This document shows, in pieces, positions 16,794 through 25,751 of a stretch of DNA of 36,406 bases. Position 1 is the first letter of the stretch, and each line of letters opens with the position of its first letter. The translations under genes were made by a program, and so were the position numbers. The notes below the pieces were generated by a model, which was not told the origin of the DNA, searched no databases, and saw nothing but the letters and a program-made list of their open reading frames with translations. The stretch spans positions 1 to 36,406 of the forward strand of contig MWCI01000030.1 in assembly GCA_002069965.1 (NCBI GenBank), given 5' to 3'. The stretch comes from Spirochaetes bacterium ADurb.Bin218 (GTDB lineage: Bacteria; Spirochaetota; UBA4802; UBA5550).

Positions 16794-19700
16794 GTGCCTA
16801 AGAGGGAAGATATAAAAAAAATATTGATTATCGGATCAGGACCTATAGTTATAGGTCAGGCCTGTGAGTTTGACTACTCTGGTTCTCAGGCTTGCAAAGC
16901 CCTAAAAGAAGAGGGATATGAGGTTATACTGATAAACTCCAACCCTGCAACAATCATGACAGACCCAGAACTTGCAGATAAAACCTACATAGAACCAATA
17001 GTCCCTGAGGTAATTGAAAAAATTATAGAAAAAGAACGACCTGATGCAATTCTTCCAACTGTTGGAGGTCAAACAGCTCTTAATGCTGCCATAAAGCTTG
17101 ATGAGCTTGGGATCCTAAAAAAATATAACGTTGAACTAATTGGAGCAAAGATTGATGCAATAAAAAAAGCCGAAGACAGAGAGCTCTTTAAAGAGGCAAT
17201 GATTAAAATAGGCTTATCCGTTCCAGAATCTGGTCTGGCTTCTACTGTTGAAGAAGCTATGGAAATCCTCAATAGAATTAAACTCCCCATTATAATAAGA
17301 CCTGCCTTCACCCTTGGAGGAAGTGGAGGAAATATTGTATATAACAAAGAAGACTTTGTAGATCTGGTAAAAAAAGGACTTGATGAATCCCCTATCAATC
17401 AGGTTCTTCTTGAAGAATCTGTCATAGGTTGGAAGGAATTTAAGCTTGAGGTGATGAGAGACAAAAATGACAATGTGGTCATTATCTGTTCCATAGAAAA
17501 CTTTGATCCCATGGGAGTTCACACTGGCGACTCTATAACAGTAGCCCCCCAGCAGACCCTTACAGACAGAGAATACCAAAACCTGCGAGATATGGCCATT
17601 AAGATAATCCGAGAAATTGGAGTTGATACTGGCGGTTCAAATATACAGTTTGCAATAAATCCAGCTGATGGAAGAGTTATAGTCATAGAGATGAATCCAC
17701 GAGTGAGTAGAAGTTCTGCCCTTGCATCTAAGGCAACAGGATTTCCCATTGCAAAGATTGCGGCAAAACTTGCAGTAGGACTCACCCTTGATGAAATTGC
17801 AAATGATATAACAAAGGAAACACCAGCCTCCTTTGAACCAACAATAGACTATGTAGTTGTCAAAATTCCAAGATGGGCCTTTGAAAAATTTGAAGGTGCA
17901 GACCCAAGGCTTGGCACTCAGATGAAGTCCGTTGGAGAGGCCATGTCCATTGGCAGAACCTTTAAGGAATCCATGCAAAAGGCTCTGCGCTCACTTGAGA
18001 TAGATCGCTTTGGTTTTGGGTCTGATGGCAAGATTAAACTTCATCACAATCTTACCTCTCTATCGGAAGATGAAAGAGATACTGTCTTTAGAAAAGAATT
18101 CACCTACCCTACATCAGAGCGAATCTTTTACATAAGAGAGGCCTTTAACTTTGGGAAATCCGTTGAGTGGATACATAACTTCACAAAGATAGATCCATGG
18201 TTTTTGAATCAACTTAAAGAAATAGTGGATGAGGAAAAGGCCTTTGTTAAGAGCTTTAAACAGGAGGGGCTTGCTGTTGAAAATGTTCTTAGAATGAAGC
18301 AATTAGGATTTTCTGACAGACAGATTGGATACCTTATAAACAAAGAGACAATAGATGAGCTATATTTAAAGGGTCCCCTATTTCAGAAAAAATATTCCAT
18401 GGCTCTCAGGCATGCAGAAAAAGACGTTCGTGATTTCAGGTTCAGCCACAAAATTTTTCCTGGATTTCGTGTTGTTGATACATGCGGCGGTGAGTTTGAG
18501 GCCTATACTCCTTACTACTACTCATCCTATGATACAGAGAACGAATCTTTAGCAACAGAACGCAAAAAGATAATGATACTTGGAGGAGGTCCAAACCGCA
18601 TAGGTCAGGGTATTGAATTTGATTACTGCTGCTGCCATGCATCCTTTGCATTAAAAGAAGAAGGCATAGAGTCAATAATGATAAACTCTAATCCTGAGAC
18701 TGTGTCAACAGACTATGACACCTCTGACAGGCTTTATTTTGAACCTCTCACCTTGGAGGATATACTGCACATATACAACAACGAAAAGCCCGATGGAGTA
18801 ATAGTCCAATTCGGCGGGCAGACTCCTCTTAGACTTGCCCGTGATCTTGAGGAAAATGGAGTGCACATCATAGGTACATCTCCAGACTCAATAGACAGAG
18901 CAGAAGACAGAGAAAGATTTGCAAAGGTCATTGAAAAACTTAAACTTAATCAGCCAGAAAATGGAATAGCCTTTAATCAGGATGATGCAATAAAGATTGC
19001 TGGCCATATTGGATATCCTGTTCTTGTACGACCTTCTTATGTCCTTGGTGGAAGGGCCATGGCTATAATCTTTGACGAGGAAAGCCTTGTCAATTATATA
19101 AACACAGCAGTTGAGCTTTCACCTGAACATCCAATTCTTGTTGATAAATTTCTTGAAGATGCAGTTGAGGTTGATGTTGATGCAATATGCGATGGGGAGG
19201 ATGTTTATATAGGAGCAATAATGGAACACGTTGAAGAGGCTGGAATTCACTCAGGGGATTCTGCATGTATAATTCCTCCTTTGACAATATCTGATAGGCT
19301 ACAGGAAGAAATAAAAAATACCACAAAGGCTCTGGCACTTGAGCTCAATGTAATTGGCCTATTGAATATTCAGTATGCAATTAAAGATGAAACTCTTTAC
19401 GTAATAGAGGTTAATCCACGAGCATCTCGAACTGTTCCCTTTGTGTCAAAGACCATAGGGATATCTCTGCCAAAAATTGCTGTAAAGGTAATGCTTGGTG
19501 CAAAGCTCAAAGATCTTGGCCTTATTGAAATGAAACGGATACCTTACGTCAGTGTAAAGGAAGCAGTTTTGCCTTTTAATAAATTTCCAGGAGTTGACAT
19601 ATTACTCTCCCCTGAGATGAGATCAACCGGTGAGGTCATGGGCATATCCATGGATTTTGGAGAGTCATATTTTAAGGCTGAACTTGCAGCGGGAGACAGA

Positions 19701-20120
19701 CTGCCTTTAAAGGGAACTGTATTTTTTAGTATAAATGATAAAAATAAGCCGGAGCTCCTTGAAGATGCACGCAAACTCGTCTCCAATGGCTTTAAGATAA
19801 TAGCAACAAAGGGAACTGCAAAATACTTCTCTGATCATGGCATTGAATGCGAAATGGTATACAAGGTAAACGAAGGACGACCAAATGTTGTCGATAGAAT
19901 AAAGGATCAAGATATAGACCTTGTAATCAATACCCCTCTTGGAAAAATGACCAGAGATGATGCCTATTCCATAAGACAGACAGCGATAAGATATAAAGTC
20001 CCAACAGTTACAACTCTCTCTGCTGCAAAGGCTGCAATAGAAGGGCTTATTTATGTAAAAAATAAAAATGGCGAACTATCTGTTAAATCAATTCAGGAAT
20101 ATTATAAAGAGGTCAGATAA
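16794..20120 (+). CDS. carB: Carbamoyl-phosphate synthase large subunit
   Basis: 1108 residues from GTG at 16794, chosen because [29 protein letters not shown] is the usual CarB N-terminus and AAGGAAGG lies about 6 nt upstream. A TTG 27 codons earlier is in frame but lies before a likely promoter. There are two ATP-grasp halves: the first with [21 protein letters not shown] and [18 protein letters not shown]; the second from about 600 with [42 protein letters not shown] and [15 protein letters not shown]. The C-terminal MGS domain (about 965-1108) has [14 protein letters not shown] and VINTPLG. It makes carbamoyl phosphate for pyrimidines and arginine. The small subunit carA is not in the window. 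Its stop overlaps the pyrR start by 1 nt. Confidence 0.96.
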   Translation: MPKREDIKKILIIGSGPIVIGQACEFDYSGSQACKALKEEGYEVILINSNPATIMTDPELADKTYIEPIVPEVIEKIIEKERPDAILPTVGGQTALNAAIKLDELGILKKYNVELIGAKIDAIKKAEDRELFKEAMIKIGLSVPESGLASTVEEAMEILNRIKLPIIIRPAFTLGGSGGNIVYNKEDFVDLVKKGLDESPINQVLLEESVIGWKEFKLEVMRDKNDNVVIICSIENFDPMGVHTGDSITVAPQQTLTDREYQNLRDMAIKIIREIGVDTGGSNIQFAINPADGRVIVIEMNPRVSRSSALASKATGFPIAKIAAKLAVGLTLDEIANDITKETPASFEPTIDYVVVKIPRWAFEKFEGADPRLGTQMKSVGEAMSIGRTFKESMQKALRSLEIDRFGFGSDGKIKLHHNLTSLSEDERDTVFRKEFTYPTSERIFYIREAFNFGKSVEWIHNFTKIDPWFLNQLKEIVDEEKAFVKSFKQEGLAVENVLRMKQLGFSDRQIGYLINKETIDELYLKGPLFQKKYSMALRHAEKDVRDFRFSHKIFPGFRVVDTCGGEFEAYTPYYYSSYDTENESLATERKKIMILGGGPNRIGQGIEFDYCCCHASFALKEEGIESIMINSNPETVSTDYDTSDRLYFEPLTLEDILHIYNNEKPDGVIVQFGGQTPLRLARDLEENGVHIIGTSPDSIDRAEDRERFAKVIEKLKLNQPENGIAFNQDDAIKIAGHIGYPVLVRPSYVLGGRAMAIIFDEESLVNYINTAVELSPEHPILVDKFLEDAVEVDVDAICDGEDVYIGAIMEHVEEAGIHSGDSACIIPPLTISDRLQEEIKNTTKALALELNVIGLLNIQYAIKDETLYVIEVNPRASRTVPFVSKTIGISLPKIAVKVMLGAKLKDLGLIEMKRIPYVSVKEAVLPFNKFPGVDILLSPEMRSTGEVMGISMDFGESYFKAELAAGDRLPLKGTVFFSINDKNKPELLEDARKLVSNGFKIIATKGTAKYFSDHGIECEMVYKVNEGRPNVVDRIKDQDIDLVINTPLGKMTRDDAYSIRQTAIRYKVPTVTTLSAAKAAIEGLIYVKNKNGELSVKSIQEYYKEVR

Positions 20121-20656
20121 TGTCAGAAAATAAAATACTGTCAGCAGGTGATATTGCTGCAATAATAGAGGAGCTGTCCCATAAAATCTATCAGGACATT
20201 CCATCTATCGATAATTTTGCGATAGTGGGCATCCACACAAGGGGAGTGGAAATTGCAGATAGAATAAGAACAAAGCTTGAGGCTCTTTCTGGCAAAGCTA
20301 TTAAGCATGGAACTCTTGATATATCCTTTTACAGAGATGATCTTGCCACACGGGGGAAACTCCCTGTTTTACGTGAAACACTTATAGAGTTTAATATAAA
20401 CAATAAAAACATACTTCTGGTTGATGATGTCCTCTATACAGGGAGAACAACAAAGGCTGCACTGGAAACACTAATGGCCTTTGGCAGACCTACTACAATC
20501 AAGCTCTGTGTCCTCATTGACAGAGGTGGCAGAGAGCTCCCTATTCAACCGGATTATTGTGGATATAAAGTGCAGACAGAGCACAGCGATCTTGTAAAAG
20601 TCCGCCTTAATGGAACTGACAAAGTGGAAGATGCAGTTTTCATTGTAACTCAATAA
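20120..20656 (+). CDS. pyrR: PyrR, pyrimidine regulator/uracil phosphoribosyltransferase
   Basis: 178 residues, the usual length. The PRPP-binding motif ILLVDDVLYTGRTTKAAL (about 97-114), GIHTRGVEIADR and DIRRD-like SFYRDDLATRG place it in PyrR. Family members are RNA-binding attenuators of pyr operons in Firmicutes and often retain uracil phosphoribosyltransferase activity. It is translated in a TAATG overlap with carB and is probably co-regulated with it. AGAGG precedes the ATG by about 8 nt. Confidence 0.93.
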   Translation: MSENKILSAGDIAAIIEELSHKIYQDIPSIDNFAIVGIHTRGVEIADRIRTKLEALSGKAIKHGTLDISFYRDDLATRGKLPVLRETLIEFNINNKNILLVDDVLYTGRTTKAALETLMAFGRPTTIKLCVLIDRGGRELPIQPDYCGYKVQTEHSDLVKVRLNGTDKVEDAVFIVTQ

Positions 20657-20668
20657 AATAGGTAATCT

Positions 20669-21598
20669 ATGGAAGATAAGATATATGACGTTGTAATTAT
20701 TGGTGCTGGCCCTGCGGGACTTACTGCAGGAATTTATGGAGCAAGAGCTGGCCTTGATATTGTTATAATCGAAAAATTCGCTCCAGGTGGACAGGTTGTA
20801 AACTCCTATGAGATTGAAAACTATCCAGGCTTCACTGAGCCCATTGCTGGATGGGATCTCATGGCAAAAATGGAAGAGCAGACAAGACGTCTTGGAGTTC
20901 CTATTGAATCTGGAGAGGTTACTTCCATGGAAAAGATTAATGATCTCTTCCATGTTAACACTATTGATAAAAAATACTTTTCCAGAGCAGCTATAATTGC
21001 CTCTGGTGCTCAAAACAGAAAGCTCAAAGTTGCAGGAGAAGAGGAATTTCTCGGTAGAGGTGTTTCTTACTGTGCCACCTGTGACGGAGCATTTTATAAA
21101 GACAAAGTAACAGTTGTTGTTGGCGGAGGAGATGTTGCCCTGGAAGAAGCATTTTTTTTGACTAAGTTTGCCGCAAAGGTTTATATTATACACAGACGTG
21201 ACAAATTTAGAGGAACTGATATTTTGCAAAAAAGAGTTTTTGGCAGCGATAAAATATCTATTTTATATAATAGTGTTGTAAAAGAGATATGTGGAAAGGA
21301 GAAGGTTTCCTCTGTCAGGATAGAAAATATTGCCACAGGACAAGAAAGTGTTATTCCAACGGATGGCCTCTTTATATTTGTAGGATACGATCCTGTGAAT
21401 TCTTTTGTTCCTCCTCAATTACTTAATAAAAATGGGGAGATCAAAGTAAACATGGATATGCAAACAGAAATCCCTGGACTTTTTGCAGCTGGGGATGTCC
21501 GCAGCAATTCCAGACGTCAGATTGTTATGGCTGCTGCAGATGGAGCAACAGCCCTGCTTGCAGCCCATGAGTATATCAATAATATTGCCTGTAAATAA
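20669..21598 (+). CDS. trxB: Thioredoxin reductase
   Basis: 309 residues, normal length. The FAD-binding GAGPAGLTAG near the N-terminus, the redox-active CATC (residues 135-138) within GVSYCATCDGAF, the NADPH-binding VVGGGDVALEEA and the C-terminal GLFAAGDVRSNSRRQIVMAAADG are all present. It reduces thioredoxin with NADPH in the cytoplasm. It lies 12 nt after pyrR, so it is probably in the same operon. Confidence 0.97.
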   Translation: MEDKIYDVVIIGAGPAGLTAGIYGARAGLDIVIIEKFAPGGQVVNSYEIENYPGFTEPIAGWDLMAKMEEQTRRLGVPIESGEVTSMEKINDLFHVNTIDKKYFSRAAIIASGAQNRKLKVAGEEEFLGRGVSYCATCDGAFYKDKVTVVVGGGDVALEEAFFLTKFAAKVYIIHRRDKFRGTDILQKRVFGSDKISILYNSVVKEICGKEKVSSVRIENIATGQESVIPTDGLFIFVGYDPVNSFVPPQLLNKNGEIKVNMDMQTEIPGLFAAGDVRSNSRRQIVMAAADGATALLAAHEYINNIACK

Positions 21599-21616
21599 AA
21601 TTTAAGGAGATGACTT

Positions 21617-22048
21617 ATGAAAAAACTTTTAGTGGGTTCACTTGCGGGATTTCTGTTTTTATTTGGCTGTGGAGGTGCTGGTAAATACGGAGATATCAAG
21701 GCTTTTATCAATGATGTGATAAAAACTCAAGAGGAATTTTTGACTTCCATTGAAAAGGCAAATAGTGCAGATGAAATGGTGGTAACCATCAATACTTTTA
21801 GTGAAAAAATCTTAAAACTTGCCCAGCAGAGTAACGAGATCAAAAAGAGATATCCTGATTTTGAAAAATGGGACAAAGAGCCTCCAGCAGAACTTAAAGC
21901 AGATATTGAAAGACTTGATGCTCAGGCTGAAAAATTTGGACAGGTTTTTTTAAGCGAAAAAATTCAAAAGTTTTATGGCGACCCCAAGGTTCAGAAGGCC
22001 TTGCTTGACATGAGCAAAAGAATGGAGGATGAGAAATTTTTTAAGTAA
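21617..22048 (+). CDS. Small helical lipoprotein
   Basis: 143 residues. The N-terminus MKKLLVGSLAGFLFLFGCGG has a basic start, a hydrophobic core and a Cys at about 18 preceded by LFG, a loose lipobox of the kind spirochaetes use. The rest is mainly amphipathic helix (for example KAFINDVIKTQEEFLTSIEKA). AAGGAG lies about 7 nt before ATG. No family recognised. It is 18 nt after trxB and is followed by a terminator-like hairpin. Confidence 0.8.
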   Translation: MKKLLVGSLAGFLFLFGCGGAGKYGDIKAFINDVIKTQEEFLTSIEKANSADEMVVTINTFSEKILKLAQQSNEIKKRYPDFEKWDKEPPAELKADIERLDAQAEKFGQVFLSEKIQKFYGDPKVQKALLDMSKRMEDEKFFK

Positions 22049-22059
22049 ATTTCAATCTT

Positions 22060-22090
22060 GTTTCGATAGGTTTAAGCGACCTATCGAAAC
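22060..22090. terminator. Hairpin between convergent genes
   Basis: GTTTCGATAGGT (22060-22071) and its exact complement (22079-22090) form a 12-bp stem with a 7-nt loop. Only short T runs flank it, so it is a weaker intrinsic terminator or a protective 3' hairpin for the lipoprotein transcript and perhaps for the opposite operon. Confidence 0.6.
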
Positions 22091-22138
22091 ACTTTCCTGC
22101 CATAGAGGCTCAGATGCTATAAACTAAATCTATGACCT

Positions 22139-22939
22139 TTAATAAGCCCTTTTAAAAAACTTTTTTAATCCTTCAAAAAAAAGCTCTTTTATATACAACA
22201 ACCGCTTTGAATCAATTGTGAGATTGTCCAGATCAAAAAAATTATCTGTCAAAAACAGAGATCTTGATAGAGATATATTCAACATATCAATGCCTCGTGT
22301 TCCATAATTACGCATAATATAACCACCACTGTTATCCCAAATTTTAAAATTGCCAGCAACAGTATCACCTTCACCAGAAAAGATCTTTCCCATAATTGAA
22401 GCTAAATCCGAAGCCTTTTCAAAACTTGCAGTTTTTTTCAAACCTGACTTTGTGTTTGCTGTATAAGATACAAGGACCAGCGGATTTGGCTCGTCCCTTC
22501 CTGGACCATACTTTAATCTAACAGGTGTGTGAGTATGACACTCCAGTATAAGACGAATATCATTATCCTTTATTGTATTGCGAACTCTTTCATGGAAAGG
22601 AAAGTAATATCTTTTGAGTATATTTGAAATTGCAATCTCATCTGGATAACAGCCTTCTAAAAATATATTGGCTCCTGTTAATGTTTTTGTTTTAATTACC
22701 CCATCCTCTGTATTTGGATAAAGCTCGGTAAATTCTCTATCCATATCAACAAACAATCTGGAGATATTGCTATAAATAACTCCACATAAATAATCATCTA
22801 AGGAGAATATATCAATTGCCCCTGCATCTGACTCAAAGAAGAGATTAAAGGAGTTAAGACTTTCATATCCCATAAGCTCCTCAGGAATAGAAATTCCGCC
22901 ATGGGGGATTATTACAAGAACAGGAAGCTTTTGCGACAT
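22139..22939 (-). CDS. N-formylglutamate amidohydrolase (FGase/HutG) family protein
   Basis: 266 residues. Family motifs: VLVIIPHGGISIPEELM at the N-terminus (metal/substrate region PHGG), SRLFVDMDREFTELYP (family R-F-V-D-x-N/D-R), YYFPFHERVR and LILECHTHTP. The fold is that of zinc-dependent amidohydrolases that cut N-formylglutamate in histidine degradation, but no hut gene is nearby. Its ATG abuts the stop of the GGDEF/EAL gene (TAA-ATG), so the genes are translationally coupled. Substrate is therefore uncertain. Confidence 0.85.
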   Translation of the reverse strand: MSQKLPVLVIIPHGGISIPEELMGYESLNSFNLFFESDAGAIDIFSLDDYLCGVIYSNISRLFVDMDREFTELYPNTEDGVIKTKTLTGANIFLEGCYPDEIAISNILKRYYFPFHERVRNTIKDNDIRLILECHTHTPVRLKYGPGRDEPNPLVLVSYTANTKSGLKKTASFEKASDLASIMGKIFSGEGDTVAGNFKIWDNSGGYIMRNYGTRGIDMLNISLSRSLFLTDNFFDLDNLTIDSKRLLYIKELFFEGLKKFFKRAY

Positions 22940-24766
22940 TTACACCCTCGCAGAAGAACAGCTAATCTGCGGTATTGCCTGAGATATAAACATTCCCTGA
23001 GAGTAATCTATACCAAAATCCTTTACTGCAATAAAAATTGATTCTGTTTCTACAAATTCCGCAATAGTTTTTATCCCAAGCTCTTTGCACAGCCAGGTAA
23101 TATTTTTTACTATGGAATTGCTGGTTATATCATAATCAATCCTCTGGATCAAACTGCCATCAAATTTAAGATAATCTATATGGAGACTGCTGAGATGAGA
23201 AAAATTTGAGTAGCCCGAGCCAAAATCATCTATTGCGAACCTGTATCCACATTTTTTTCCAAACTTTATAAAATCTGAAACAAGATTGTAGTTTTCAAAA
23301 TTCTCTGACTCAACAAGCTCAAGTATAATTCTATTATAGCAGGAAGGGAAATCATTCATCATCGAATCTATAAAATCCATGAATCCATAACTATAAATAT
23401 CACGGGCAGAAATATTTATGGAAAAAATTTTATCACAACTGGCAGCATTTTCAAAAATTTTTTTAAACATGATTTTTGTTATATCATTATAAAGTCTTGT
23501 TTTGTATGCAATATCCAGATATTCTCCAGGAAGACAGACTTCCCCTTCTATCATTTTTATGCGCAACAGGGATTCAAAAATTTCCTCCTTACCTGTTTTA
23601 TTATTTATAACTGGCTGAAAATAAGGCATTATCCTGTCATCTGCAATGGCGGATCTCAATTCATTAACCTTTTGAATATTGCTAAGATAGCTTTTCTTAT
23701 CGCTATCTCTTTTGCTATATATATGGAAAGGATGATTTTTTGCAACAGCATGGTGAAGGGCCATATTGGCCTGAGATAGAACATTGCTATCTTCATCTGT
23801 ATAAAAGGAAATACCAATGTAACAATTTAAAGGTATTGTTATATCTTTATAAAAAAAATCCTTATGAGAAAGATGTTTTAGCAAATCATTTGCAATTTTT
23901 TTAATTAACGGCAAGTCCCCTGCTAAGGAATTGCCTTCCATAAGCAGAGCAAACTCCCCACCACTGAGGTGATAAGACTTAAGCTTATGGGATGCACAAA
24001 AAGAATTAAGCCTTTCTCCAATAAAAGCCAGAAGTCTGTTTCCAGAGTCATAGCCAAAGAAAGTCACTATATCATGAAAATTATCAATCTTAAGAATAAA
24101 AAGCAAAGGATAGACTTTGTGAGATAAATCCTCCAGCAGCATCTTTCTATTAGGTTGACCACTGGCACTATCATAATAAAGCTGGCGCATAAGAAGTTTT
24201 TCTATGTTAGAATGCCTGAGCTCTGCATAATGGGCAAAAATAGCTGTAAAAACATAGATAATAAAAACAGTAGCAAGCTCACCAAAGGAGTAAACAGAAT
24301 GTATTAGCTGATATTTTACAAGTATACAGAGGGATATATAAAAAAAGGCAAAGATTATGTTCCATATAAAGCCAAAGGTAATGCCAGTAAGATTATAGAC
24401 CACAATGGGATATATCAAAACAATGGCATATTCATTGATCTTTGCTCCACGAATGGTCACAGCCATGTAAAGAGCAATTATCATTATCAGAGCAATTATT
24501 ACCCTGAAATTTATCTTATCCCCAACTACTCGATAGAAATAATATAAAGAGACAACAAAAAACAAAAAGACAAAGTGGCTTAATGAAAATACATAAATTC
24601 CAATTAGCAATCGAAGGATTAATACAGAAAGGCCAATTGCTACAGTGGTAATGAGTATTACAGGTATAAATCCATCTCTAACAACTATATTATAAATTAC
24701 AAGATCGTGCCTTGGGTCTATAACATAGGCCCCTTTTATTTTTTCCCTGAATTTTAAAAGAGCCAT
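22940..24766 (-). CDS. Membrane protein with degenerate GGDEF and EAL domains
   Basis: 608 residues. About six hydrophobic helices span residues 30-190. A GGDEF-like domain follows (about 195-345), in which the signature reads SGGEF with the metal-binding Asp lost, so it is probably not a cyclase. The EAL domain (about 370-605) retains ESLLR, INIS, ELVESE, DDFGSGYS, YLKFDGSLI and EFVE, the residues needed for c-di-GMP hydrolysis. I infer a membrane c-di-GMP phosphodiesterase with a regulatory GGDEF remnant. Sandwiched between a phosphatidyltransferase and an amidohydrolase gene in one operon, it may act locally on envelope or motility control. Confidence 0.9.
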   Translation of the reverse strand: MALLKFREKIKGAYVIDPRHDLVIYNIVVRDGFIPVILITTVAIGLSVLILRLLIGIYVFSLSHFVFLFFVVSLYYFYRVVGDKINFRVIIALIMIIALYMAVTIRGAKINEYAIVLIYPIVVYNLTGITFGFIWNIIFAFFYISLCILVKYQLIHSVYSFGELATVFIIYVFTAIFAHYAELRHSNIEKLLMRQLYYDSASGQPNRKMLLEDLSHKVYPLLFILKIDNFHDIVTFFGYDSGNRLLAFIGERLNSFCASHKLKSYHLSGGEFALLMEGNSLAGDLPLIKKIANDLLKHLSHKDFFYKDITIPLNCYIGISFYTDEDSNVLSQANMALHHAVAKNHPFHIYSKRDSDKKSYLSNIQKVNELRSAIADDRIMPYFQPVINNKTGKEEIFESLLRIKMIEGEVCLPGEYLDIAYKTRLYNDITKIMFKKIFENAASCDKIFSINISARDIYSYGFMDFIDSMMNDFPSCYNRIILELVESENFENYNLVSDFIKFGKKCGYRFAIDDFGSGYSNFSHLSSLHIDYLKFDGSLIQRIDYDITSNSIVKNITWLCKELGIKTIAEFVETESIFIAVKDFGIDYSQGMFISQAIPQISCSSARV

Positions 24767-24772
24767 ATTATT

Positions 24773-25609
24773 TCAGGAAACTCCTCCACTTTCCCTTATT
24801 TGTCTGAAAATATCTCTCATCCTTGAGACAGCAGAGGAGTTAATCAAAACAGTCATAAGAATAAGCAGAAATATTAAGCCATAGTCATCATTCATTCCAT
24901 AGCTTTTTTGAATAATCCGCAAAAAGGGATCAAGTATGGAATATATGGACAGCATCATTATTCGCTCTGGCCTTTGCATCAATCCAGATTTAGTAGTAAT
25001 ACCAACAGCCTCACCTCTGGCCTTAACATAGCTCACAGAGGCAGTGCCAAGCATCAGAAATAAAATCACAACTATCGCAATAAAATCCGACAAAGAGATA
25101 GTAAAATCTCCTCCAAAATAATTTTTGCTTAGAAAATACACAGCTATACCTATAAGAACAAAGGAATCGCTATACCTATCACTGCAGGAATCAAAAAATG
25201 CCCCTTCCCTTGTAGCTGTGCCAGTCTCCCTTGCAAGCCTACCATCTAACATATCAAGGGTTCCACTAATGACAAGCATCCACCCAGCAAAAGCAAAATT
25301 TCCTGTGGCATAAATAAGCCCTGTTATAAACGAAAGAAATATAGAAAGGGTTGTAATCTTATTTGGAGTAAAATGCAAAACTTTGAATATATAAAGCAAA
25401 GGATTTGTAAGCCAATACCAGAACTCTATCAAGAATATACCTATAAAGCTCTTGTGCACTCGAGATAAAGTTTCCTCTGAATGTTTTGTTCTTTTGTGCC
25501 AGGTTAAGGCAAAATATGTAAAGGCAAAGGCCATACACTCTATGGTAACAATTAAAGGCAGCAATGAATAATAAACAGATTCGTTGTTCATGAAATAAAT
25601 ATTCTCCAC
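24773..25609 (-). CDS. CDP-alcohol phosphatidyltransferase
   Basis: 278 residues, polytopic. The family signature is complete: DGRLARETGTATREGAFFD with a final SCSD, i.e. D-G-x2-A-R-x8-G-x3-D-x3-D (about residues 119-141). A later VSYVKARGEAVGI stretch is reminiscent of phosphatidylinositol-phosphate or related synthases. It joins a CDP-diacylglycerol to an alcohol in the inner membrane to make a phospholipid; the alcohol is not decidable here. The N-terminal approx. 70 residues are an extra hydrophobic extension. The start is GTG as listed; an ATG at residue 7 with GGAG 12 nt upstream is equally plausible. Confidence 0.88.
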   Translation of the reverse strand: MENIYFMNNESVYYSLLPLIVTIECMAFAFTYFALTWHKRTKHSEETLSRVHKSFIGIFLIEFWYWLTNPLLYIFKVLHFTPNKITTLSIFLSFITGLIYATGNFAFAGWMLVISGTLDMLDGRLARETGTATREGAFFDSCSDRYSDSFVLIGIAVYFLSKNYFGGDFTISLSDFIAIVVILFLMLGTASVSYVKARGEAVGITTKSGLMQRPERIMMLSIYSILDPFLRIIQKSYGMNDDYGLIFLLILMTVLINSSAVSRMRDIFRQIRESGGVS

Positions 25610-25610
25610 T

Positions 25611-25722
25611 ATGCTATGACTTCCTCAAGATTAGCTCTTTATAAGGAATAAAGCTAAAAATACAAGAATAATTTCAGTTAAAGATAATTTAAAGTCAATA
25701 AAATATTTTTGAGTCATAGCAT
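25611..25722. repeat. Inverted repeat pair flanking the intergenic space
   Basis: ATGCTATGACT (25611-25621) and AGTCATAGCAT (25712-25722) are perfect 11-bp inverted copies 90 bp apart in the 142-bp gap before the phosphatidyltransferase gene. Between them TTAGCTCTTTAT and ATAAAGCTAA (25631-25657) form a smaller bulged hairpin. Possibly a paired operator or a structured leader. Confidence 0.5.
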
Positions 25723-25728
25723 AAATTA

Positions 25729-25746
25729 CAACCAACTCATTGGTTG
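25729..25746 (-). terminator. Short hairpin after chemoreceptor gene
   Basis: A 7-bp stem CAACCAA/TTGGTTG with a 4-nt loop starts 5 nt after the chemoreceptor stop. It has few Ts after it, so it is only a weak terminator candidate. Confidence 0.3.
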
Positions 25747-25751
25747 AGCCA

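Noticed and set aside
20471-21229. A 252-codon ORF on the minus strand across pyrR and trxB.
   Set aside because: It is fully antisense to two clear, conserved genes. Its composition (Ser/Asn/Cys/Phe-rich) is what antisense reading of coding DNA gives.
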